Numbered from the stretch's first letter, positions 1 through 9,192 are shown. The stretch is 64,000 nucleotides of DNA from MA-ANB-1 sp965216445 (GCA_965216445.1 OZ244166.1:1922001-1986000), one strand, 5' to 3'. Notes: generated from the sequence alone by a model not told the origin. Numbers and translations: made by a program.

Positions 1-1
1 A

Positions 2-214
2 ACGGTCCAGACTTGTGACCACTCCTTCAATTCGATTCACGAGAGCATTCACGGGCTTGCCCTCTGGCTTGGCGAGCTACTCGAATGGGCACCGCTACAG
101 CCAGGGACGCGAGCCAACGTCGCCCGCTTAGCGGGAGTTCTCACTGACGCGGATTCCGGGTTTCACGTCGGGCCCAACGGCGCCTCGTCCACCCAAAAGA
201 GAGAATCGCGATGA
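2..214 (+). CDS. 3' end of an unidentified gene, cut by left edge
   Basis: An open frame runs from the left edge for 70 codons and stops at a TGA that overlaps the next gene's ATG in the ATGA pattern typical of translationally coupled operon genes. The visible residues (for example HESIHGLALWLGELLEW) look like real protein. I do not recognise the family. The overlap suggests it is co-transcribed with the two methyltransferase-like genes downstream. The start lies outside the window. Confidence 0.5.
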   Translation, partial: TVQTCDHSFNSIHESIHGLALWLGELLEWAPLQPGTRANVARLAGVLTDADSGFHVGPNGASSTQKRESR

Positions 215-900
215 AACAGACTGACAATCCGCAGGTGCACGAACATCAAGCGTCTGCGAACCGGGGGTGGTCAACGAGGAGCGTCGTCCACCTGATCGGC
301 GCGCTCCCCCAATTCTGGTCTTCCCAGATCAACCGGGCGACGGTGGAGCTGGTGGCACCCAAGCCTGGCGAAGTCGTGCTCGACCTCGGTGCTGGCCTCG
401 GCCCCGCAACGGTCACAGCAGCCAAACTGGTCCGGCCCGATGGGCGACTCATCGCGGTGGATCCGTCGAGAATGGCAAGAGGGATACTCGGCTTGAGGCG
501 TATGTGGCAACGGTCTCGAACCGCTATAGACATTCGCAACGGCACCGCTGAGAACCTTCCCGTGCGGGACTCGTCGATTGACGCCGTCTTTGCCGTCAAT
601 TCGGTACACCACTTCGCCGACCTTCAGGCCGCAGCATTCGAACTCGCTCGGACTCTCAAGCCAGGTGGAAGGGTTGTACTGGTAGAAGAGGACTTCACCA
701 GTCCGATGCACCCGGCGAGCAGCCACTTTGCTGGTCCGTCCCCTACACCAATCGACGGAAGGCATCTGCGTGCACTATTCCAGGGTGAAGGTTTTATCGG
801 TACAAAAATCAATCAGCGCACGATCGGCGGCATCCCAGCAACAGTCGCGACAGCTGCCAAGCCCCGGACAAGCGGCATCGACCACCAAGCAGCGACATGA
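211..900 (+). CDS. Class I SAM-dependent methyltransferase
   Basis: A 229-residue protein with the methyltransferase Rossmann core. Motif I is VVLDLGAGLGPATV near residues 55-68. The acidic end of strand 2 (RLIAVDPS) would contact the SAM ribose, and FAVNSVHHFAD followed by LKPGGRVVLVEED is the motif IV/post-motif pattern of UbiE/Methyltransf_11 enzymes. The substrate cannot be told from sequence. It overlaps the preceding gene by ATGA and the following gene by four bases, so the three are probably one operon. Initiation is at the ATG behind AAAGAGAG. Confidence 0.85.
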   Translation: MKQTDNPQVHEHQASANRGWSTRSVVHLIGALPQFWSSQINRATVELVAPKPGEVVLDLGAGLGPATVTAAKLVRPDGRLIAVDPSRMARGILGLRRMWQRSRTAIDIRNGTAENLPVRDSSIDAVFAVNSVHHFADLQAAAFELARTLKPGGRVVLVEEDFTSPMHPASSHFAGPSPTPIDGRHLRALFQGEGFIGTKINQRTIGGIPATVATAAKPRTSGIDHQAAT

Positions 901-1535
901 AGGCGTCGACCAAAAGACTGTGGGCCATACAGGAGCGACATCCAGGAGATCGACTTCGCCTCTTCTCAGCCTTAGCGGATGCGTTTGACGTCTCGACGGT
1001 CCTGTACCCGGGCTCATGGGTAGACGTTGCCACTTCCTTTGTGTTCGCCGATGTCACATACATCGACATCGATCGTCAGGCCGCCAAGTTCTTCGCCGAC
1101 GCCGAGGGAGTAGATGAGCTGATCGCCCAGAACCGGCTCGTGGAGTCACCAGGTAGATGGCGGTTCATCCCGAAGGATTACACAACACCCCTGGAGGTAC
1201 CTGCCGAGAGTTTTGACCTTCTCGTGTCGCTCTATGCCGGGTTCGTATCAGAGCACTGCACCCGGTATCTGCGTCCGGGAGGCTTCTTGTTGGTGAATGC
1301 CAGCCACGGCGACGCCGCAATGGTTTCGATCGACCCTCAATATGAGTTGGTTGCGGCAATTACGTCGCGCAGTGGGTCGTACACCGTTCGCCGCGACAAC
1401 CTCGACACGTACCTCATTCCGAAGAAGCCAATCGAGGTGACAGTCGAGTCACTGCATACCTCCGGTCGCGGCATCGCCTACAACAAACCCGCCTTCGCAT
1501 ACGTGTTTCAGCTTCAGGAGCCCCACAACTCCTAA
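897..1535 (+). CDS. Methyltransferase-like protein of unknown function
   Basis: A 212-residue protein overlapping the preceding methyltransferase gene by four bases. VLYPGSWVDVATSF stands where SAM-binding motif I would be, VTYIDIDR resembles the acidic strand 2, and YLRPGGFLLVNAS matches the late methyltransferase strand. The glycine-rich loop is not canonical, so SAM binding is uncertain. It may be a partner or degenerate paralogue of the upstream enzyme. No function is assigned. Confidence 0.7.
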   Translation: MKASTKRLWAIQERHPGDRLRLFSALADAFDVSTVLYPGSWVDVATSFVFADVTYIDIDRQAAKFFADAEGVDELIAQNRLVESPGRWRFIPKDYTTPLEVPAESFDLLVSLYAGFVSEHCTRYLRPGGFLLVNASHGDAAMVSIDPQYELVAAITSRSGSYTVRRDNLDTYLIPKKPIEVTVESLHTSGRGIAYNKPAFAYVFQLQEPHNS

Positions 1536-2083
1536 GGCTTGGTCCATTCGAGGGCGGCCATCTTCGGCATGTTCTCACCGGGTATTCCGATATGGGTGAG
1601 AGCCAACGCCAGGAGAACTGCCGCCATCGGTACGGGTTGTGTCGTCGTCACGCCCGCTGGGATTCTCGTGATATTTGCGACTACGTCCTCAACGTCTCGC
1701 AGAATCCAGTCGTTTGGCCGTCTCCACCTCGTGTGCCCCTCGGCCGAAACCAGGTCGTAGACAAAGTCCTTGCCGTTGATGCGGTAGCCGCTGTGCCCGA
1801 CGAAACCGGTCGCGACCTTCTGTTTGTCCGCGTTGAGGATCACCGGCGAGATCACACCGCTGTTTTCGGTCGACCGAATTCGCCACTCGGTCCCGTCGTC
1901 TAAGTCGATCCTCTGTCCGAAGCCGAGATAGACGCTCACCCAGCTAAATCGGCCCAGCCTTGCGATGGGCCGCCCTTCCTGGCGCATTACGAAGACGGGA
2001 AAACCAAAGGGATTGACTCTGCGAACGGTTGCGCGACCGATCAGCTCCCTTTTTGCTGTCTCTCGGCTATGAGATCTGGCCAA
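1532..2083 (-). CDS. Conserved beta-rich hypothetical protein
   Basis: A 183-residue protein that converges with the methyltransferase pair, overlapping its stop by four bases. The first two thirds alternate short beta strands and turns (FVMRQEGRPIARLGRFSW, GTEWRIRSTENSG) in a style reminiscent of tubby/LURP-one-like folds. The last 40 residues hold a hydrophobic stretch (PMAAVLLALALTHIGI) that could be a helix or membrane segment. I do not recognise a family with confidence. Confidence 0.6.
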   Translation of the reverse strand: MARSHSRETAKRELIGRATVRRVNPFGFPVFVMRQEGRPIARLGRFSWVSVYLGFGQRIDLDDGTEWRIRSTENSGVISPVILNADKQKVATGFVGHSGYRINGKDFVYDLVSAEGHTRWRRPNDWILRDVEDVVANITRIPAGVTTTQPVPMAAVLLALALTHIGIPGENMPKMAALEWTKP

Positions 2084-2147
2084 AACTCATCCTCGCATTT
2101 CGAACGGCAGAGATACGATAGTTCGCCACTACAGAAGCCCACCTAAA

Positions 2148-2621
2148 TCATCTGAGCACCCGGTCAAGGTCAGCGGACAAGTGGTGAGATCCGTTCGGAA
2201 CCGACCGTGTCGCCATGCCCATGTCGTAATGAAGCTGGTTTGAGGAAACCGCCCAACGCCTCCAACTGCTGATCATGCGGTCGTCGCCTGCAAGTGCTGT
2301 ACTGGTAAGGCTCAAAGCGAACTCAAGAAGCGTACCGTCGATGTCACCCCTCAGTGCTTCGAGGCGATCAAGACCCTGGACAGACATCATGACGATCGAT
2401 GACCCTTCGTCTATGCCAATGAAGCCGAGTTCATGATGGGAGGGCAGTTCACCGTCATCGGCTATTCGCCAGGTCGTCTGCTCATACTGCAGGCTCCCCT
2501 TCGCAGTGGCTCTGATCGTCAGCTTTTCTCGATAGTGGAAGGTATCGATGGTCGGGAACTCGCCAACACCAACACCTTCCCAAGCACCGACCAGGCTCTC
2601 CAACAAGGACCACGGTGTCAT
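2148..2621 (-). CDS. Nitrobindin-like (THAP4/DUF1794) heme-binding beta-barrel protein
   Basis: A 157-residue protein, the usual length for the bacterial nitrobindin family. Its N-terminus carries the family signature GxWxGxGxGxxPTI as LVGAWEGVGVGEFPTI near residues 10-25, then FHYREKLTI. The C-terminus has LHYDMGMAT and a terminal SHHLSADLDRVLR segment, where family members place the heme-ligating histidine. Nitrobindins bind ferric heme in a small barrel and react with NO or peroxynitrite. It sits beside a putative dormancy/stress block, which fits such a role. The exact function is inferred. Confidence 0.75.
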   Translation of the reverse strand: MTPWSLLESLVGAWEGVGVGEFPTIDTFHYREKLTIRATAKGSLQYEQTTWRIADDGELPSHHELGFIGIDEGSSIVMMSVQGLDRLEALRGDIDGTLLEFALSLTSTALAGDDRMISSWRRWAVSSNQLHYDMGMATRSVPNGSHHLSADLDRVLR

Positions 2622-3260
2622 CTAACTCCTCCCATCGTTCGTCATAGCCAGCCGATTCTGACCCTGTGAAAGCTAGAAGCTTGTATGGCGACGAGAGGCG
2701 ATACTTTGAGGCTGTCTCTCGACTTGGAGGATTGTTCAGATTGATCCTTGCGATTGACGTGACCCCGGAACCATAGCCCCCTAGCCACTTCGCAATAGCG
2801 AATCCACAACGGCATAAGCAACGTGGCGGAGCCGGGACCTAGGTCATGGTCCGGATCGGCGAACCGACCTGCGTACCAACGAAACGAGGGCCTTTCGGCA
2901 CTTCTCGCGCCGGCCATCCATCTATACGTTCAAATCAGTCCGACCAAGGAGTGCGCGACTGGGAACCGTTGAGGAGCTAGACGCCGGTCTGTCCGGCTGC
3001 TCCAATCGACGACTTGACCTTTGGATCGGGCCGTGGGATGTCGCCACCATTCGCGGCCGCGGGCAAGAATTACAATCCTGAATGAGCACGTTGCCCGGTA
3101 GTCGGCGCACCAGGAAGAAGGGATCCTCAGCTATTTCGAAGAGAACAGTGTTGGGCATGGTCTCGGTCGTTGCCACGTCACTGGAGGTTCCTTCACCATC
3201 CCAAGATGAAATGCGGGTACCAGGCAACGCCCCCGAGGGGACTCTTGAGCTGGCCAACCG
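2622..3260. other. Intergenic region with a DosR-like box
   Basis: About 640 bases between the nitrobindin-like gene and the P-type ATPase. Several short frames exist on both strands, but none has a good ribosome-binding site or family resemblance. A 60-codon frame at 3082-3264 overlaps the ATPase start by ATGA but has no visible Shine-Dalgarno. The region holds one clear DosR-like box at 2888-2902 and a weaker palindromic stretch near 2830 (GGGACCTAGGTC). Confidence 0.5.
2888..2902. promoter_or_regulatory. DosR/DevR-like box 1
   Basis: GGGCCTTTCGGCACT matches the recurring GGGnCTTTCGGCnCC element of this block. It lies 358 bases before the ATPase start and 266 bases from the nitrobindin-like gene start, so which gene it serves is unclear. 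Confidence 0.45.
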
Positions 3261-5909
3261 ATGACTGATCAGGACTCGCGACCAATAGCTCCGCCCAGGT
3301 CGCCGCACTCAAAGACGGTCGGCGAAGTGGCATCAGACTTGGCGACCGATACCGACCTGGGTCTTACGCAAGAGGACGCTCGAAAACGGCTCCTCTCCTT
3401 CGGGCCAAATCGAATACAAACTGACACGGGCCCATCACGTTGGCAGCTATTCGGCCGCCAATTCAAGAACACTCTTGTTCTGGTCCTGCTGGTCGCGGCT
3501 GCGATTAGCGGTCTCCTTCTTGGTGATTGGCTGGAGGCCGTGGTTATCGCAGCGATCGTCATCATCAACGCAGGCATCGGATTCACCCAGGAGGCACGAG
3601 CTGCTGAAGCGGCAGAGAGTCTCCAGCGCCTTACCGCTCCCACAGGCAAGGTTGTCCGAAGTGGCAGAGAGCTAGAAGTTCGCAGTGATGAGATTGTGCC
3701 CGGAGATCTCGTTCTCGTCGAGGCCGGAGATCGTGTGATGGCTGATGCCAGACTCCTCGAAGTCGGTCGGCTCGCGGTCGACGAGTCCGAGCTCACGGGC
3801 GAGTCGACCCCAGTGGAGAAGAGCACCGATCAAGTTGCGGAGGAATCATCCATCGGTGACCGGTCCGGCATGATCTTCTCCGGCACCACTGTCATCTCCG
3901 GCAGAGCACTTGGTGTAGTGACAGCAACAGGTCCCACGACAGAGATGGGGAAGATCGCCGTCCTTCTAAGCGAGGTGGAACCTCCAACACCGCTCGAGCG
4001 CGAGCTGGAGATTGTCGGCCGACGTCTGGGTCTGATAGCCGTGGCCGTTGCGCTCGTGGTCCTAGTTGTGGGTGTGGCGCAAGGACGGGCATTGGAGTCG
4101 ATGTTCTTGCTCGCGGTGGCTCTCGCAGTGGCAGCCATCCCTGAAGGACTTCCCGCAGTCGTAGGTGTGACGCTGGGACTGGGTGTCCAAAGAATGGCAC
4201 GCCGGAACGCGATCGTCCGCAGGATCACAGCGGTCGAGGCTCTCGGAGCCGTCACTGTCATCTGCACGGATAAAACTGGAACCCTGACCCGCAACATGAT
4301 GAGCGTCCAGAGAATCCGACTTGGCACCACCAGGGTTGCGGACATGCCGTCCGCGATCGAAATGCCGCTAGCCAAGCGATTCTCTCAATTGGCTGCGTTG
4401 TGCAACGATGCCAGGGCCGAAGGCGACGGGTTGCGGGGTGATCCGACCGAGATCTCCCTTCTCGATGCAGTTGCGCCGATCCGCGATCCAGCAATGACCA
4501 GGTTTTCCTTCCCTCGTATAGACGAAATCCCCTTTGACTCATCTCGGAAGTGGATGGCAACGCTCCACACGGCTGAATCGGGGCTATTGCTCGCCGTCAA
4601 GGGTGCACCGGAAGCGTTGGCTCCGCTCTGCGAACAAATCGACACGGAACAGGGACCGGTGCCCTTCACCGACGCCGCCTGCGACGAGTGGCTTGCCGCC
4701 GCAGAGGCCATGGCGACCAGCGGACTGCGAACACTGGCCCTGGCGTACCGGAAGCTGCAGGACTCGCCCCAGGATCTGGAGGAAGCAACCCAGAACCTGG
4801 TCATGAACGCACTAGTCGGGATCAGTGACGAGCTGCGTGACGAAGCGTTGCCTTCGGTAACCGAAGCCACAGAGGCCGGCGTAAGAGTCATCATGATTAC
4901 TGGAGATCACAAATCCACGGCGACGGCGATCGGCGGACAACTCGGACTCCTTGAAGCCGGGAATGTCGTGACCGGAACTGAGTTGCGCAGATTGGACGAA
5001 GCTCAGCTCGACCTACCGGTCGATCAGGTTTCCGTCTACGCCCGTGTCGACCCCGAGGACAAGGTACGCATCGTCCGGGCGTGGCAGAGTCGTGGTGAAA
5101 TCGTGGCCATGACCGGAGACGGGGTCAACGATGCTCCGTCGCTACGAATCGCCGACATCGGAGTTTCGATGGGCTCGGGAACGGATGTAGCCCGCGACGC
5201 ATCCGATCTGGTTTTAGTCGACGACAACTTCGCAACCATCGTCGCCGCTGTGCGTGAAGGGCGAACGATATTCTCCAACATTCGAAAAGTGATCGCCTTC
5301 CTGCTGGCGGCGAACGTGTCCGAGGTTATCGTCGTATTCATTGGGTTCCTGCTGTTCGGTGCGCTCGGTGATCCGCTACTCGCAACCCAAATCTTGTGGG
5401 TGAATCTGATCACCGATGGATTGCCGGCGATTGCACTGGGCTTCGATCCACCCGACTCAATGACAATGCACCGACCCCCTGGGAAGAGCCGATCGCTCCT
5501 CGGTCGCCGGACGCAGGCAGCCATCGCCATTCGGGGAGCCTTGCTGGCGGCCTTTGTGTTGGCCGCCTTCGGGTATGGAATAGTTCTCGATGAGCCTTGG
5601 GAAGTGACACGCACACTCGGATTTACGGTTCTCGTTCTTGTTCAACTCGCTTTTGTCTACGCGTTACGAGTATCTGAATCCGGATGGCGGGAGGGTCTCA
5701 CCACAAACCCGATTCTTCACGGAGCAGTAGCCTCTTCCCTCCTCCTTCAGGTTGCGGTTGTCGCCACGCCCATCGGGAACCGGCTGTTCGAAACTGTGCC
5801 CCTAACCGGGCCGCATTGGGTGTTTGTAGTCGTTCTGGCACTTGCATCCGGCCTTTCCGTGATCTTCTCGAAAAGTCTGGTACCGACCGGGAGTTCGCCG
5901 CCCGATTGA
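3261..5909 (+). CDS. P-type cation ATPase, calcium (P2A/CtpF-like) type
   Basis: An 882-residue pump with all hallmarks of the family. It has an N-terminal cation-ATPase domain, the TGES actuator motif near residue 179, the PEGLP membrane motif seen in P2A pumps, the phosphorylation motif DKTGTLT (Asp about 337), the TGDH hinge, and GDGVNDAPSL. The M6 stretch NLITDGLPAIALGFD also fits Ca pumps. About ten transmembrane helices are visible. P2A pumps export or store Ca2+ and sometimes Mn2+. The M. tuberculosis relative CtpF belongs to the DosR dormancy regulon. The nearby DosR-like boxes and stress genes suggest the same here, which is inference. Confidence 0.95.
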   Translation: MTDQDSRPIAPPRSPHSKTVGEVASDLATDTDLGLTQEDARKRLLSFGPNRIQTDTGPSRWQLFGRQFKNTLVLVLLVAAAISGLLLGDWLEAVVIAAIVIINAGIGFTQEARAAEAAESLQRLTAPTGKVVRSGRELEVRSDEIVPGDLVLVEAGDRVMADARLLEVGRLAVDESELTGESTPVEKSTDQVAEESSIGDRSGMIFSGTTVISGRALGVVTATGPTTEMGKIAVLLSEVEPPTPLERELEIVGRRLGLIAVAVALVVLVVGVAQGRALESMFLLAVALAVAAIPEGLPAVVGVTLGLGVQRMARRNAIVRRITAVEALGAVTVICTDKTGTLTRNMMSVQRIRLGTTRVADMPSAIEMPLAKRFSQLAALCNDARAEGDGLRGDPTEISLLDAVAPIRDPAMTRFSFPRIDEIPFDSSRKWMATLHTAESGLLLAVKGAPEALAPLCEQIDTEQGPVPFTDAACDEWLAAAEAMATSGLRTLALAYRKLQDSPQDLEEATQNLVMNALVGISDELRDEALPSVTEATEAGVRVIMITGDHKSTATAIGGQLGLLEAGNVVTGTELRRLDEAQLDLPVDQVSVYARVDPEDKVRIVRAWQSRGEIVAMTGDGVNDAPSLRIADIGVSMGSGTDVARDASDLVLVDDNFATIVAAVREGRTIFSNIRKVIAFLLAANVSEVIVVFIGFLLFGALGDPLLATQILWVNLITDGLPAIALGFDPPDSMTMHRPPGKSRSLLGRRTQAAIAIRGALLAAFVLAAFGYGIVLDEPWEVTRTLGFTVLVLVQLAFVYALRVSESGWREGLTTNPILHGAVASSLLLQVAVVATPIGNRLFETVPLTGPHWVFVVVLALASGLSVIFSKSLVPTGSSPPD

Positions 5910-5947
5910 AGAATCCATAGCCCCTGATCCCCCGCACTGCGCAACAG

Positions 5948-5962
5948 GGGGCTTTCGCCTCT
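5948..5962. promoter_or_regulatory. DosR/DevR-like box 2
   Basis: GGGGCTTTCGCCTCT ends 44 bases before the ATG of the small acidic protein, the same spacing as at two other boxes. It also overlaps the 3' arm of an imperfect hairpin (5919-5926 with 5945-5953) that could end the ATPase transcript, so part of the G-run may be terminator. Confidence 0.5.
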
Positions 5963-6006
5963 AGCCGAATCGGACCAACTCCAGCAGCCTGAGGACAGGA
6001 GGTGAA

Positions 6007-6258
6007 ATGAGTCCTCGCAATACGTCCGACGGTAGGGACATCGAAGAAGGCCCGAAGGAGGTCAACGGCGACGCCAAGCGCCTCGAGAGTTTGGCGCTGG
6101 AACGCCAAAGAGAGGCGGCCCAAGGATTCGAGGTCTTTGAAGAGCCAGGCGAGACTATCCCTCGATCGGAACTCGTGGAAGGGTCTCCGGGCCACGAAAC
6201 CTTGGAATCGGAGGTTTCCCTCGACGAGGAGCAAGAACCTCCAGAAGACCGATGGTGA
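6007..6258 (+). CDS. Small acidic hydrophilic protein
   Basis: An 83-residue, strongly acidic, glutamate-rich protein with no hydrophobic segment, probably flexible. A near-perfect Shine-Dalgarno (AGGAGGTGAA) directly precedes the ATG. The gene overlaps the start of the baeRF-family gene, so the two are coupled. The DosR-like box 44 bases upstream suggests induction with its neighbours. I recognise no family. Confidence 0.7.
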   Translation: MSPRNTSDGRDIEEGPKEVNGDAKRLESLALERQREAAQGFEVFEEPGETIPRSELVEGSPGHETLESEVSLDEEQEPPEDRW

Positions 6259-7406
6259 CTCGTCGGCACATGACAGAATCCCCTTCACGGCCCTCCAGAA
6301 TCAGCGACGAAATCATCGCGCAGCTACGAAGAGCAACCGGCGATGTACTTATTTCGATCTACCTGCCGACGCATACGCAAGGCGGCATCATTGGACAGGA
6401 CAGGATTCGCCTTAGCAAGGGCATCGTCAATTGCGACAGGCTGATGGAAGCAGCCGGTTGGAAGCCCAGAGAACGGCAGTCAATCCTCAGCCGGGCACAG
6501 GGGCTTGTTGATAGCCGAGAATTCTGGCGATACCAAGACTCGGGGTTGGCCGTGTTCGTGCATTTCGATGGAGCTCTCCTCTCGGTGGCTCTACCTGGCG
6601 GAGCCCCGGAACGGACCACCGTATCCACGGTCTTCCACATTCGGCCGTTGTTGCCATCGATCGAGGCCGAGTACCCGGTCCTGGTGTTGACAAAGGGAGG
6701 CGTGACCCTTTACCGCTCCTCCATGCACCGGATATCTCGCATCGAGGGCGACCTGCCAGGTTCATTCGACGAAATCAACTGGTTCGTTGATCGTGAGAAA
6801 CAGCGTCAGCAGCACCCGAATAGAGCCGGACTAGCGAAGTCAGGACACGGACACGAGGGCGGGACAAGAGCGGAGGATCTGGCCCGATACCTGCGTTCCG
6901 TGGCACAGACAGTGGCCAAGTTGACCGGAGATGAGTGCCTGGTCGTGCTCGGTGACGACGATCTGACAGACCGTTTCACCCAGATCACGACTCAAGATGC
7001 CGCAACGCCCCGCAGGAGCGGTGTAGCGGACCCGGAGAATCCTTCAGAGGTACACAAGAAAGCGGCGCCAACGATCGCGGAGCTTGGAAGAGCATCGACC
7101 GAGAGAATGGCCGAGAGTGCACGCCAGAGCCTAGGTGCAAACAAGGCCATGACCGACCTCCAGACGGCCCTAACGGCCGCCGCAGCAGGGCGACTTGACC
7201 ACGTTCTGATCCACAGCGACGCTCGACCTTTATGGGGTCAGTGTGACCCTGAGCTCACAATAACTGAGCGTCACCCACACCAAGGACCTTTCTCGGACGA
7301 TCTGCTCGACCGCCTTGTAGCAATGGCCATGGATACCGGTGCGTTGATCAGCCCCATGGATGAGCCAATTGAAGGGCACGCGGTCGTCGCGATTCCCCGG
7401 TTCTAA
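6252..7406 (+). CDS. baeRF-family (eRF1-like) protein
   Basis: A 384-residue protein resembling the bacterial archaeo-eukaryotic release factor family. The N-terminus has VLISIYLPTHTQGG and QDRIRLSKGIVNCDRLM, typical of the baeRF opening strand and helix. The C-terminus has HVLIHSDARPLWG and GALISPMDEPIEGHAVVAIPRF, matching the eRF1 domain-3-like end. Members are thought to act on stalled ribosomes or peptidyl-tRNA. The family includes M. tuberculosis Rv2629, a DosR-regulon gene. The ATG at 6252 overlaps the preceding gene. A second in-frame ATG at 6270 is possible. Confidence 0.8.
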   Translation: MVTRRHMTESPSRPSRISDEIIAQLRRATGDVLISIYLPTHTQGGIIGQDRIRLSKGIVNCDRLMEAAGWKPRERQSILSRAQGLVDSREFWRYQDSGLAVFVHFDGALLSVALPGGAPERTTVSTVFHIRPLLPSIEAEYPVLVLTKGGVTLYRSSMHRISRIEGDLPGSFDEINWFVDREKQRQQHPNRAGLAKSGHGHEGGTRAEDLARYLRSVAQTVAKLTGDECLVVLGDDDLTDRFTQITTQDAATPRRSGVADPENPSEVHKKAAPTIAELGRASTERMAESARQSLGANKAMTDLQTALTAAAAGRLDHVLIHSDARPLWGQCDPELTITERHPHQGPFSDDLLDRLVAMAMDTGALISPMDEPIEGHAVVAIPRF

Positions 7407-7486
7407 ACCGTGCCGCCGAAACGGCCTTTTTCCTCCTGCCTAGGTCGAGCCGAAGGTTCTTGATACGACAGATACCTTGAAACGAG

Positions 7487-7501
7487 GGGGCTTTCGGCCC
7501 T
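7487..7501. promoter_or_regulatory. DosR/DevR-like box 3
   Basis: GGGGCTTTCGGCCCT is the most symmetric copy of the element in this block, agreeing with the mycobacterial DosR core GGGACTTTAGTCCC at most positions. It is followed by CTAGCG, outside any recognised gene. Confidence 0.55.
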
Positions 7502-7729
7502 AGCGAGCACTATGGCGCTGGAGTTAGATGGCCTGTAGACAGAGCCAATGAGGCGAAAGGGAGAGCCGGAAGACTTTCTGGCTGAGATGCCGACAATCGG
7601 AGTCGGCAATCCCCAAACCGGACGGGTAGTGACCGAAAGGGAAGAAGCTTCGTGGGCTCTGTCGTCTTCTCTTACCCATTCTCATTCGCAACGTGCATGC
7701 CATTTCACGGGACAATCGGCCACCCAGAG

Positions 7730-7744
7730 GTGGCTTTCGACCCT
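7730..7744. promoter_or_regulatory. DosR/DevR-like box 4
   Basis: GTGGCTTTCGACCCT ends 48 bases before the ATG of the universal stress protein gene, the expected place for an activator site overlapping the -35 region. Confidence 0.5.
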
Positions 7745-7792
7745 GGCGCTGACTCTTCGCTAGCTGTGAAATAGTCAGCGAAAGGCACACAA

Positions 7793-8425
7793 ATGGATGT
7801 AACGCAAGGTCTCATCGGTTTGGCCGCTGCTTGGTTGCTTACTGGCCTCGTGCTCGGGTATGTCATGAGAAAGCGGGGACACAACTTCGCATTGTGGTTC
7901 ACGTTCGGCTCTTTGTTGGGCCCTCTTGCGGTACCTCTTGCCTTTGAGAACGTGCGCAGAGAAGCCGAGCTAGCCGTCGGACGAGATGCCCTGACCCGGA
8001 CCACTGGTGATAGAGATGTCCTGGTTGCGTTGGACGGATCCCAAGAGGCCGCGGAGGCATTCCAGGCCGCGGCGTCGGTTCTGACGGGCGAGCCGACATC
8101 GTTTACTTTCGTGACGGTCCTCGACTATGAGGCACGTTCTCCGCTCGCCTCCGATGAGCAAGAACGCACCCAACAAATGCTGGACGAAGTCTCGAGGTCG
8201 ATAAGTGGGACAAACACTGCGACGGAGATTCTTTACGGAGAACCGAGCAAGGTGCTTCTCGAATACGCCAGCGAGACCGGGAAGGACCTGGTTGTTATCG
8301 GCACTCGTGGGCGAGGAGCCTCCGAGCGCCTCTTCGGTAGCGTTGCGAGGGCGATCGTGAGCGACTCTGACGTGCCGGTGCTGGTAGGTCCCAGGCCCGG
8401 ATCTCGAAGAGCCCGCTCGAGGTAG
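7793..8425 (+). CDS. Universal stress protein with N-terminal membrane segments
   Basis: A 210-residue protein. The first 50 residues contain two hydrophobic segments (GLIGLAAAWLLTGLVLGYVM and a weaker one near residues 32-47), then a UspA domain follows from about residue 65 (DVLVALDGSQEAAEAF). The ATP-binding signature appears as GTRGRGASERLFGSVA near residues 165-180, then VPVLVGPRP. Universal stress proteins bind ATP and support survival under hypoxia or starvation. The membrane-anchored layout is less common. A DosR-like box sits 48 bases upstream. Confidence 0.9.
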   Translation: MDVTQGLIGLAAAWLLTGLVLGYVMRKRGHNFALWFTFGSLLGPLAVPLAFENVRREAELAVGRDALTRTTGDRDVLVALDGSQEAAEAFQAAASVLTGEPTSFTFVTVLDYEARSPLASDEQERTQQMLDEVSRSISGTNTATEILYGEPSKVLLEYASETGKDLVVIGTRGRGASERLFGSVARAIVSDSDVPVLVGPRPGSRRARSR

Positions 8426-8448
8426 CAATCACGGCGGTTTGGCGACAC

Positions 8449-9132
8449 CTAGGTCGACGCGGCCGCAAGATGGATAAGCCGGGCAAGCTCGGCCGGTCTG
8501 CTGACCATCGGCCAGTGTCCTGAATCGATGTCGACATAATCGAGCTGTTTGGCTCGACTGAGTTCGGGGACCTCTCCCCCTTCGATCCATGCCCGAGCTT
8601 GGTCGGGGCTGTATTCGGGACACACCAGCGAGACCGGCACATCGTATCGATGTTCGTTACCGAGCCTGACCACACCTTTGGAGACACCCGCAGGGACTGC
8701 AACAGCGATCGCCGACATGCGCACTCGGTCAGCCTCGTCCAGGTCAGCCGCGTCTGGGCCTTCGAAGGGCTCCCAGCCCGGGAAGGCCATGACCCCATCC
8801 TCTGTCGGGAAGAAGTCGGCGTAAGCATCTTCGTCGGAAGCGGGGAATCCTCCGACGAGGACGACCTGACGAACCGAATTCGGTCGTCGATCCGCGGCTA
8901 CCCAAGCCAGAGTGGAGGCGGCAGAATGACCCACGACCATAGGCCGGTCCGCATCGTCGACAGCCTTGACGACCGCCCCGACCTGGTCGTCCAGCGTCGC
9001 GGTTGAGGCGCCGTCATCAACTCCCGGTAGTGCCACCGGCAACGCCCGATGCCCCAGCCGCTCCAATTCGGTTGACACGTCGCCCCAAATCGACCGAGGC
9101 AACCACAGACCTGCGATGAGAACTATGTCCAT
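8449..9132 (-). CDS. Alpha/beta hydrolase
   Basis: A compact hydrolase of about 227 residues. The opening strand MDIVLIAGLWLPRSIW gives an oxyanion-hole region, VVGHSAAST is the nucleophile elbow with serine in GHSAAS, and the C-terminal DIDSGHWPMVSRPAEL supplies the catalytic histidine of the triad. It resembles salicylate esterase/MhpC-like alpha/beta hydrolases. The substrate is unknown. I chose the ATG at 9132, which has an AAGG about nine bases upstream. An in-frame start eight codons further upstream is possible. Confidence 0.8.
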   Translation of the reverse strand: MDIVLIAGLWLPRSIWGDVSTELERLGHRALPVALPGVDDGASTATLDDQVGAVVKAVDDADRPMVVGHSAASTLAWVAADRRPNSVRQVVLVGGFPASDEDAYADFFPTEDGVMAFPGWEPFEGPDAADLDEADRVRMSAIAVAVPAGVSKGVVRLGNEHRYDVPVSLVCPEYSPDQARAWIEGGEVPELSRAKQLDYVDIDSGHWPMVSRPAELARLIHLAAAST

Positions 9133-9192
9133 GGCGATGACCTTAGGCCACTCCACTGAGGCGTCGTCAGCTCCACGGCCAACTCAACCCCG

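Larger units (their letters stand above)
7407..7792. other. Intergenic region with two DosR-like boxes
   Basis: About 385 bases holding boxes at 7487-7501 and 7730-7744. A 71-codon frame (7548-7763) starts 46 bases after the first box, the same spacing as the other box-gene pairs, but it lacks a Shine-Dalgarno and its residues do not look conserved. I leave it as a possible small gene or a non-coding transcript. Confidence 0.4.

Noticed and set aside
2642..3308. Two minus-strand frames and one plus-strand frame in the gap before the ATPase
   Set aside because: No ribosome-binding sites, irregular composition and no family resemblance. The ATGA overlap of the 60-codon plus frame with the ATPase is not enough alone.
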